A stretch of 64,000 nt of DNA from Turneriella sp942492915 (GTDB taxonomy: Bacteria > Spirochaetota > Leptospiria > Turneriellales > Turneriellaceae), in contig OW818662.1 in NCBI GenBank assembly GCA_942492915.1, forward strand, positions 1-64,000, read 5' to 3'. The translations under genes were made by a program, and so were the position numbers. The notes under the pieces are model-generated. The model worked only from the letters and a program-made list of their open reading frames with translations. It did no database searches and was not told the DNA's origin. Below, one piece after another: positions 8,044-14,726 of this stretch. Every line of letters starts with the position of its first letter. Within the stretch, counting starts at the first letter, position 1.

Positions 8044-11000
8044 AGAGCAAGAAAAAGAAGCGATAACCTATACCCCCGAAGAGCTCGCGACGATCAGCGA
8101 ACTGACGGGCTTCTTTAAGAAGGCCCCGGGGCAGGCAGATATCGACGCTGGCCAAGAGGGCGACGACAATGAGCCTGCTGGTGAACCCGATGCTGATCTG
8201 AACCTCGACGGTGGCGATGATGCGCCCGCGGTCGATGCTGCTGCACCCAAACGCCCGATCGCCGATCTTTCAAAATTCGATGACGTCTTGAATCTCGACA
8301 TGGATAACTTCGACGCTCCGGCTGCGAGCGACGAACCTGCAGACGTGCCGCTGGGCGGCCCTGCTGAAGACCAAACTGCGGCCCCGGCTGATTTCGATGC
8401 GGGCGGCATAGATTTTGACGCGGCGCCGCCGCAAGATGACCTCGTGGCCACACCCGATGCTGCGGGCCCAGACGATTTTGACCTTTCTACTGATTTTCCG
8501 CCTGATCAGCCAGGTCTGGAACCTGAGGCAGATGCACCGGCAACTGCAGACGATCTTGACTTCGGTTTCCCTGATGCTGCCGATACAACTCCGCCACCGG
8601 TCGGCGACGACAGCGCAGCGTTCGGTGGCATGGACGACGCATTCGATCTGCCCCCGGCCACTTCTGACGAGCCTGCTGCCGAGGCCGGTGACCTTTCAAC
8701 CGGTGAGGATTTCGACTTTGCTGCGCCTGCCGCCCCCGATACAGCGGCTCCCGCAGATGATTTTGGTCTGCCCGCCAGCGACGATTTCAGTTTCGATGCG
8801 CCGGCACCTGCGGCAGACGCCGCGCCAGCGGCCGATGACTTCGGTACCGATTTCGGTTTACCCGCCGGCGACACCGACTTGCCGGCAGGCGACGCGTTTG
8901 ATCTGCCTGCAGACACCGGCGCAGACATGACCGCTGCGCCTGATCTGGGCGACACGGGTTCTGATTTTAATTTCGATGCGCCTGCTGCTGACGACTTTGG
9001 CGGCGGCGCACCTGACATGGGTGATTTTTCATCTGCTCCCGCCGCGCAAGACGATGCCTTCAATTTTGAATCATCGGCGCCATCGCTCGACGACCTGTCG
9101 CCTGAGGTCGCACTTGGTGGCGGAGCTACTTCGCTTTCATCTGACCTGAATTCGCTCGCGGCTGAAGAATCTGCCACCGTTGACCCGGCGACGCTGCGGC
9201 GCGTACGCGAGACTTTACGTTCTTTCCCGGCTCCGCTGCGCAGGCGCCTCAGCAACGCTCTGCTCGACGAGAACATGAAGCCGGCAGATTCTGCCGAGCT
9301 GATGCGTCTTCTGTCTGAAGAGGCTTCGGCGCACGAAGTCGGTGCGTGGCTCGACAGCAAAGATATCGCCGATGCGCCCGAAGAAACAGCCGGCGATGCC
9401 GCAGGCCCGCGCATCATCATGGCGCGTCCGGAATATACCGACGAAGGTCTCGCGCGCCAAGAGCGTCTCATCAAGCTCACCCGTTTCGGCGCGATCGCGG
9501 CGTTTGTCGCCATCGCACTCGTCGGCGGCGTCTACTTTTCGCTTCTGAAACCTATGTTCTACCGAAACGCGGTCGCCAAAGGTCGTGATATGATCATGCA
9601 GCGCGGCGCTTCGGCGATTCCCGATGCGGAGCGGCAATTCGAAAAAGCCGTCAGCTACTATGATAATGACACGTATGCCTACCTTCAATATGCGGATGCA
9701 TACCGGTACAAGGGCCTCTATGCTGAGGCATTCGGTAAGCTCTTTGCCGAGGTCAAACTGCCAGGCAGCGCACCTGCAGTGCGCGCCGGCGACAAAGACG
9801 TCCGATCGAGCGCCGAACTCTTCGGTACGCTGAAGCGCGTTCCCGTCGTCGCGTACGCGGGTGGCGAAGGTGCGGTTTCGGTCAATGGAACGGCGTTGGC
9901 AATGGGCAAGAAGGGCGCCTACGTTATTTCGCATCTCGACAACAAAAAAGACGAAGCGCAGGTATTGAACGCCCTCGGTCAGTTTCACAGCAACCCTTCG
10001 CGAAGATTTGCGCGCGAACCATACAAAAACAATTTTCTCGCAGCGGATTATTATCGCCGTGTATTAATGTCTAACCCGGCAACGCCGGTATTTAAAAAAG
10101 AAGAAATGATGGATCGCGCGGTGATGGGTATCGGCGACATCTTTTACCACGAGAAAGATTACGATCGCTCGCTCGACTATTACAAAAAGATTGTCGACAA
10201 AGACCACGATCACGTGGCTGCGCACGCCGGTATTCTCAAGGCGCTTCTGAAGCTCTTTAAACTGAACGATGACCCGCGTATGGTGATACAGCACCACACG
10301 CAGGTGCGCTCCAAAAAAATTGAGCATAAGCTGCCGATGTATATCAAAGCACGTCTGGCGGCCTTTTACGTAGACCTGCCGGCAGAGAACGAGCTGCGCG
10401 TGAAGTACAATATCTCGCCGTCAAACATGCTGACGGGCCAGCAACTCAAGACGCGCGCTGACGATCTGCTCAATTCAATCTTTGCCTCATCGGAAACCGA
10501 CAGCTATGGGGTGACGCATGAGGGCTCGCGCTTCGCTGAAGGTTATTACCAGCGCGCCCGTTCGTTTGCCAAAGACAAGAACCAGGTGCGCATGGCGCTC
10601 AAACAATACGAATACGCATACCATTATGATCCGCGGCATTTTATGGCGCTCAATGATCGCGCCGAATTGCTCATGGGGCTCAACGATTACTCTGGCGCTC
10701 TTGAACTGCTGAAGCTCGCGAAGCAGCAGAGTACCCCTGAAAAACTCGCCGAACTCGGCGAGAACGAGCAGGACGAAACGCTTTCAGAAGCCCCGGTCGG
10801 AATCATATCATTTAACACGGGCAAGTCGATGTACCTCGATGCGATGCGTGACCTTTCGAACTCCGAAACGTGGTTAAGGCTCAAAGAAGTGCAGAAGTAC
10901 CGTTCCCAGACCGATGCCGGCGCAGGTGCCCTTATGGCTCATCTCGACCGCGTTGAAACCGAATTCAGCGAGGCTCGCAGCCTCGGCCTCGGCGGCACCA

Positions 11001-11536
11001 AAGTCGAGAGCGAACTCTTGTATTTTTCGGGCTGGACCCGATTCGTGCGAAATGATCATCGCGGAGCCCTCACCGATTGGGAAAAAATCGACCCCGAAAA
11101 GGCATCGTCGCTGCCGAATCTCAGCCTGGCAGAGTCGCATTGTTATTATCGTCTGGCGGTTGAAGAAACGAGCCGAGCGCAGCGTGAGAAATACCTCGAC
11201 AGCGCGCTGGGCCTGCTCTTCTATTCGCAAGACCGCTACAATGCGCAGGTAAATTCAATCACACGAATCGATTCAGGCAACGACAAACATGCGCGCCTCG
11301 TTTCAAATCTTGCGATTATCGAGAATAATATAGGCGCCGTTTACGAGATGCTCGACGACGAGCAGAAGTCGCTGATGCACTACTGGAAGTCAGTCGAGAA
11401 CAGCAAGCGCATTGGCAAAGAAAACGAAGTCGCTAATCTGAATATTCGCCTCAGTTTCAAACGTAAAGACCTTGGGGAAGGCGAGCACTACCCACTTATC
11501 ATGGACTTTGTACCGCCATTGCCAGACGAAATCTGA
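8036..11536 (+). CDS. Large acidic single-pass TPR protein, possible flagellar collar component
   Basis: 1166 residues. Residues ~30-350 are extremely rich in Ala, Asp and Pro, with many loose repeats of the type DDFDF-APAA, and are presumably disordered and cytoplasmic. A helical patch (~385-450) precedes one transmembrane helix (~485-507), followed by a long C-terminal region of TPR-like helices (~520-1150) that would lie in the periplasm. This order (cytoplasmic tail, one helix, periplasmic TPR) is shared by spirochaetal flagellar collar proteins such as Borrelia FlcA/BB0326; the link rests on architecture alone. No SD is strong; an overlapping small ORF precedes it. A terminator hairpin follows at 11529. 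Confidence 0.7.
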   Translation: MAEEQEKEAITYTPEELATISELTGFFKKAPGQADIDAGQEGDDNEPAGEPDADLNLDGGDDAPAVDAAAPKRPIADLSKFDDVLNLDMDNFDAPAASDEPADVPLGGPAEDQTAAPADFDAGGIDFDAAPPQDDLVATPDAAGPDDFDLSTDFPPDQPGLEPEADAPATADDLDFGFPDAADTTPPPVGDDSAAFGGMDDAFDLPPATSDEPAAEAGDLSTGEDFDFAAPAAPDTAAPADDFGLPASDDFSFDAPAPAADAAPAADDFGTDFGLPAGDTDLPAGDAFDLPADTGADMTAAPDLGDTGSDFNFDAPAADDFGGGAPDMGDFSSAPAAQDDAFNFESSAPSLDDLSPEVALGGGATSLSSDLNSLAAEESATVDPATLRRVRETLRSFPAPLRRRLSNALLDENMKPADSAELMRLLSEEASAHEVGAWLDSKDIADAPEETAGDAAGPRIIMARPEYTDEGLARQERLIKLTRFGAIAAFVAIALVGGVYFSLLKPMFYRNAVAKGRDMIMQRGASAIPDAERQFEKAVSYYDNDTYAYLQYADAYRYKGLYAEAFGKLFAEVKLPGSAPAVRAGDKDVRSSAELFGTLKRVPVVAYAGGEGAVSVNGTALAMGKKGAYVISHLDNKKDEAQVLNALGQFHSNPSRRFAREPYKNNFLAADYYRRVLMSNPATPVFKKEEMMDRAVMGIGDIFYHEKDYDRSLDYYKKIVDKDHDHVAAHAGILKALLKLFKLNDDPRMVIQHHTQVRSKKIEHKLPMYIKARLAAFYVDLPAENELRVKYNISPSNMLTGQQLKTRADDLLNSIFASSETDSYGVTHEGSRFAEGYYQRARSFAKDKNQVRMALKQYEYAYHYDPRHFMALNDRAELLMGLNDYSGALELLKLAKQQSTPEKLAELGENEQDETLSEAPVGIISFNTGKSMYLDAMRDLSNSETWLRLKEVQKYRSQTDAGAGALMAHLDRVETEFSEARSLGLGGTKVESELLYFSGWTRFVRNDHRGALTDWEKIDPEKASSLPNLSLAESHCYYRLAVEETSRAQREKYLDSALGLLFYSQDRYNAQVNSITRIDSGNDKHARLVSNLAIIENNIGAVYEMLDDEQKSLMHYWKSVENSKRIGKENEVANLNIRLSFKRKDLGEGEHYPLIMDFVPPLPDEI

Positions 11537-11557
11537 TCGCCGCAGGCGTTCAGATTT
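11529..11557. terminator. Bidirectional terminator hairpin
   Basis: AAATCTGA plus CGCC (11529-11541, one mismatch) pairs with 11545-11557 around a GCA loop, between convergent genes. It includes the stop codons of both the TPR gene and the MFS gene. Confidence 0.7.
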
Positions 11558-12767
11558 TGGCTTTCTTATTGAAATACCAAACTGCAAGCGCAAACGCAAT
11601 GAATTGCAAGAGGGCGCTTGCAAAGAACGGCATGCCTGCCTCAAGAGTTTGCAGTGCGCCAGGTGCGTGAGTAAAGCGTGAAAGAATGGTAAGCCCTGCA
11701 AAGGGCGCGACCACCTGAGAGAGGCTCGCGATTGATGTTAGCGAGCCCATTGCGATCCCCTGCTTGTGTGCGGGTACTGCGCGCGAGACATGCGCCTGCA
11801 ACGCCGGGCCTGCAGCGCTCGCGAGAATCGTAACCCCGAGTATAATATAGAAGTAAAAGCCTTGCGGCGCCAAACCCATCAGCGTAAATTGAATCGCCGC
11901 GAAGAGCAATCCTATTTTTGCGAGGCGAATTTCACCGAGCTTCTTGATCAGAACGCCCAAAAGGCCACCCTGAACAATCGCCGCTGACATACCGACGGCG
12001 AAGAGTGCGATGCCGTTGTCTTTCGGTGTCCAGAGAAAACGGGTTTCGGTGTAGCGAACCCATACCGAATGCATCATGAACTGCGCCAGGTTCGTCAGGC
12101 TAATCGCCAGAATAAAAACGCCGAGCCCCTTGAGTTCAACGAGGCCTTTGAGTGCCGAGAATGCGTTGGCCTTCTTCAGTGAAAACGGAGTGCGCAGGTG
12201 TTTGGGCAGTGACTCGGGAAGTACAAACATGCCATAGAGCGCATTGAGCAGCGAAAATGCCGCCGCTGCGAAGAACGGCAGTTCTGCGCGGTAGTCGCCG
12301 AGCACTCCGCCGAGCACGGGGCCCAGAATGAAGCCGATACCGAATGCCATACCGATCATGCCGAAACCTTTCGCGCGGTCTTCTGCCGAGGTGACGTCGG
12401 CAATATAGGCGCTGCCTACAGAAAAACTTGCTCCCGTGATGCCGCCGAGCACGCGCGCGGCAAAGAGCACCGGTATCGACCAGGCGATGCCTTGCAGAAT
12501 AAAATCCAGGCCTAAGCCGATGATTGAAATCAGAATCACCGGTCTGCGACCGAATTTGTCGCTGAGCGCGCCGAGAATTGGTGAAAAGAAGAACTGCATG
12601 ATGCCGTAACTCGCTGTCATGACCATGTACCAGTAGTTGGTCTCAACATCACTCGTGGTGAATTTCGAAACCATCTTCGGCATGACGGGAATAATGAGGC
12701 CAAAGCCGATGACATCGAGAAGTATCGTGATAAATATAAATGAAGAGCTTGCGCGTGTTGCTGCCAT
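11550..12767 (-). CDS. MFS drug exporter, TetA-like
   Basis: Twelve-helix major facilitator transporter of 405 residues. Hallmarks of the DHA1/TetA branch are visible: helix 1 DVIGFGLIIPVMP, the loop 2-3 motif GALSDKFGRRPV (motif A), GGITGASFSVGSAYIADVT in helix 4 and GFILGPVLGGVLGD (motif C, antiporter signature) in helix 5. Such proteins exchange protons for tetracyclines or other hydrophobic compounds; substrate cannot be read from sequence. It stands alone, convergent with the TPR gene and with about 40 bases to the upstream gene on the same strand. Confidence 0.88.
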   Translation of the reverse strand: MAATRASSSFIFITILLDVIGFGLIIPVMPKMVSKFTTSDVETNYWYMVMTASYGIMQFFFSPILGALSDKFGRRPVILISIIGLGLDFILQGIAWSIPVLFAARVLGGITGASFSVGSAYIADVTSAEDRAKGFGMIGMAFGIGFILGPVLGGVLGDYRAELPFFAAAAFSLLNALYGMFVLPESLPKHLRTPFSLKKANAFSALKGLVELKGLGVFILAISLTNLAQFMMHSVWVRYTETRFLWTPKDNGIALFAVGMSAAIVQGGLLGVLIKKLGEIRLAKIGLLFAAIQFTLMGLAPQGFYFYIILGVTILASAAGPALQAHVSRAVPAHKQGIAMGSLTSIASLSQVVAPFAGLTILSRFTHAPGALQTLEAGMPFFASALLQFIAFALAVWYFNKKAKI

Positions 12768-12807
12768 GCGCGGACGTCACGGTGGCGGAGACATGCGGTC
12801 GATTCGA

Positions 12808-14139
12808 TCAAGGGGTTTTGCGCGTGGAATCGTTTTCCGTGCCGATGCGAATTCCCAACGCCGGTAAGATTTTGCGATGAATCAAGAGAATCATGAGGGC
12901 TATTGCGACGGCCAGAGCGAATATCGAAAGCGACTGCGCCAAATTTTCGAGAAACCGGGGACGAGTCAGCAAGACACCCGCCAGGGTACACATCAGGACA
13001 CCACCGAATAATTTGAGCATTCGACCTTGTTTCTCCTGGAAACGCCCGATGCGCAGCGTGAACACGACGACGAGAAAAATGATCATTTCGTCGAGCTGGT
13101 AGATCAGCATGTAGAAGGCGAGTAACAGAGCAAAATCGTTGGATGTTACGTGCTGCGCGGTGACAAGATTTACCCAAAGAACCGGAAAGCCGGCCGTGCA
13201 CGAAAATTCGGCTAACGATACGCCACCTGCGAGAAACACGGTAGCCAGCACCATCGGCCATAGCGAACCTGAGGCGTTGAGAATTTCCCGCATACGCGCG
13301 AGAATGCCCGGTTTTCTATCGGCACCGATAGTCAGAGATACGCCCTTGCCAAACCAAAAGTAATCTTTTATATTGATCAGCCCCATGCCAAGCGTCAAGA
13401 AGGCCATCGCGGCTCTTACCCAAGTGATAAGGCCAACGAGTTGCATGATACCGAAAATACCGGCGATGAAGGCGACATATACGAGTGAAGTCACCGTCAG
13501 AAATATGAATCCGATAATGAAAACTTTGCGCCGCGAACCAGTGTGTAGAATCAGCGCCAGTAGCATGGTCAGAACCCACAACGAACATGGGTTAAATCCA
13601 TCTGCGAACGCAATGAGCGCTGTGTTTGCCCAGAGCGAACCTTGCTTGAGGTTTCGCCGCCCGAGCAGCGGTATTTCAAGCATGACCGGCGTTTCTGGCG
13701 GTGCGGTTGTGATTGTCGGCTTTGCACGCTTGGGGATAGTCGGTTTCGCGACGAACTGTGCCGCATCAGGACATCGATGCCTGGCGCAAGAGGACACGTA
13801 GGCTCTGATCTCGTCTGCGATTTCTGGTGTGAAACCAACCCAGTGCTTTTTGCCGACAAATATTGCAGGTACCGAACGCGCGGTGTAGCCGAAACGCTTC
13901 GCGAACTCTATTAGCGCGCGGGCATTGTCGCGGTTGTGCAGAACTTCGTAAGGGGCAAGGGTGACCTTCGGGTTCGATGCAGATAAAGACTCCAGAAAGG
14001 GTTGCGCTTCGGCGCAGTGCGGGCAGCCTTCGGCCCAGAAGAAATATATGCGCGTTTCCGGGGGGGTCGCCCGCGCGGCGCATATCAACCCAAGGGTGAT
14101 AGCTGCCATAAACCAGGTGCGGGCATTCACAACGTGCAT
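12808..14139 (-). CDS. Thioredoxin-like domain fused to DsbD/CcdA-like membrane domain
   Basis: 443 residues. A signal sequence (1-24) is followed by a thioredoxin/glutaredoxin fold with CPHC (39-42) and the cis-proline SVPAIFVG (~89-96), therefore periplasmic. The remaining ~270 residues form about six membrane helices with the CcdA/DsbD pattern: a first half with FNPCSLWVL (C185) and a second half with AEFSCTAGFPV. The membrane cysteines would receive electrons from cytoplasmic thioredoxin and pass them to the CPHC domain. Order is reversed relative to E. coli DsbD, whose thioredoxin domain is C-terminal. It is a candidate for disulfide reduction or haem/copper maturation outside the cytoplasm. 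Confidence 0.8.
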   Translation of the reverse strand: MHVVNARTWFMAAITLGLICAARATPPETRIYFFWAEGCPHCAEAQPFLESLSASNPKVTLAPYEVLHNRDNARALIEFAKRFGYTARSVPAIFVGKKHWVGFTPEIADEIRAYVSSCARHRCPDAAQFVAKPTIPKRAKPTITTAPPETPVMLEIPLLGRRNLKQGSLWANTALIAFADGFNPCSLWVLTMLLALILHTGSRRKVFIIGFIFLTVTSLVYVAFIAGIFGIMQLVGLITWVRAAMAFLTLGMGLINIKDYFWFGKGVSLTIGADRKPGILARMREILNASGSLWPMVLATVFLAGGVSLAEFSCTAGFPVLWVNLVTAQHVTSNDFALLLAFYMLIYQLDEMIIFLVVVFTLRIGRFQEKQGRMLKLFGGVLMCTLAGVLLTRPRFLENLAQSLSIFALAVAIALMILLIHRKILPALGIRIGTENDSTRKTP

Positions 14140-14196
14140 ATATATTTGGGCATACAGAGCTGCAATTCGAGAAACAGAATTCAGAGATCGTAGACT

Positions 14197-14210
14197 GTGG
14201 TAACTACCAC
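14197..14210. repeat. Palindrome GTGGTAACTACCAC
   Basis: Inverted repeat with 6-base arms, 60 bases before the DUF1564-like gene. A near-identical site (GTGGTAATTACCAT, with a perfect TGGTAATTACCA core) lies inside the same gene at 14587-14600. The pair could be operators; not seen elsewhere in the window. Confidence 0.4.
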
Positions 14211-14233
14211 GGAGATTTTTTCTTGCGAACGCT

Positions 14234-14270
14234 GAGAAGAAATACTCATTTTCTGGTATTTAATGTATAG
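14234..14270 (+). promoter_or_regulatory. Conserved leader of DUF1564-like gene, copy A
   Basis: The 17 bases directly before the ATG (TGGTATTTAATGTATAG) match the leader at 40495-40511 in 15 of 17 positions; both also have CATTTTC just upstream and GAGAA further up. There is no Shine-Dalgarno sequence. TATTTAAT could be a -10 box of a leaderless or nearly leaderless transcript. Confidence 0.55.
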
Positions 14271-14684
14271 ATGCCTCTGTATTTAACAAGTATCAATCTA
14301 TCGCCGAAGGCGAGAACAAATTGGGATATCTACCGGGACGAGTTCGCCGGCAATCTTCGGGCTCATTGCGCTCGTCTGACACGGTTGATGATGCGCCGCG
14401 ATCGCCTCGTACGCTACAACCGCGACAGGGGAAACTACATCAAGCTCACAGTCCGTTGGACTCCGGAACAAGCGAATTTGCTGAGGCATTACTCGATGAC
14501 GCTGCGCATCAGCATGTCCAGAATAGTCGATTTTCTGCTGCGGACGATGAAACCGACCAAGGCCAGGAATATGGCTACGTACCCCCGTGGTAATTACCAT
14601 TGGGCCGAGAACCGCCGTGAGGCGGAATGGCTTGGCTCAGAAGAAATCTATTTCTTCAAACCATACCTCAATTTACCTCCTTGA
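14271..14684 (+). CDS. DUF1564-like small protein, possible ribbon-helix-helix, copy A
   Basis: 137 residues with no signal or membrane segment. The core RYNRDRGNYIKLTVRWTPEQ (residues ~47-66) followed by LRISMSRIVDFLLR resembles the strand-helix-helix pattern of the multi-copy Leptospira DUF1564 family, where an RxxxG-Y linker precedes NVR-strand, LLG helix and GVSRCFLFN helix. It shares this pattern and its upstream leader with the protein at 40512-41087. A DNA-binding role is inferred only. It is very basic, stands alone between unrelated genes and has a palindromic site upstream and another inside its own 3' half. Confidence 0.6.
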   Translation: MPLYLTSINLSPKARTNWDIYRDEFAGNLRAHCARLTRLMMRRDRLVRYNRDRGNYIKLTVRWTPEQANLLRHYSMTLRISMSRIVDFLLRTMKPTKARNMATYPRGNYHWAENRREAEWLGSEEIYFFKPYLNLPP

Positions 14685-14726
14685 CGCAGTGAAACAGCGT
14701 CGAACCCTGCGGCGCGCCGTCTACCC

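Noticed and set aside
8506..9513. Long minus-strand open frame of 335 codons
   Set aside because: It is the mirror of the Asp/Ala/Pro-rich coding region on +; composition is Ser/Ala-biased with no domain pattern.
11550..12767. Calling the MFS gene a tetracycline-resistance gene
   Set aside because: Motifs fit the TetA branch, but they are shared with many exporters of other compounds.
12617..13261. Minus-strand frame of 214 codons overlapping the thioredoxin/DsbD-like and MFS genes
   Set aside because: Alternative frame of two well-supported genes; no protein-like features.
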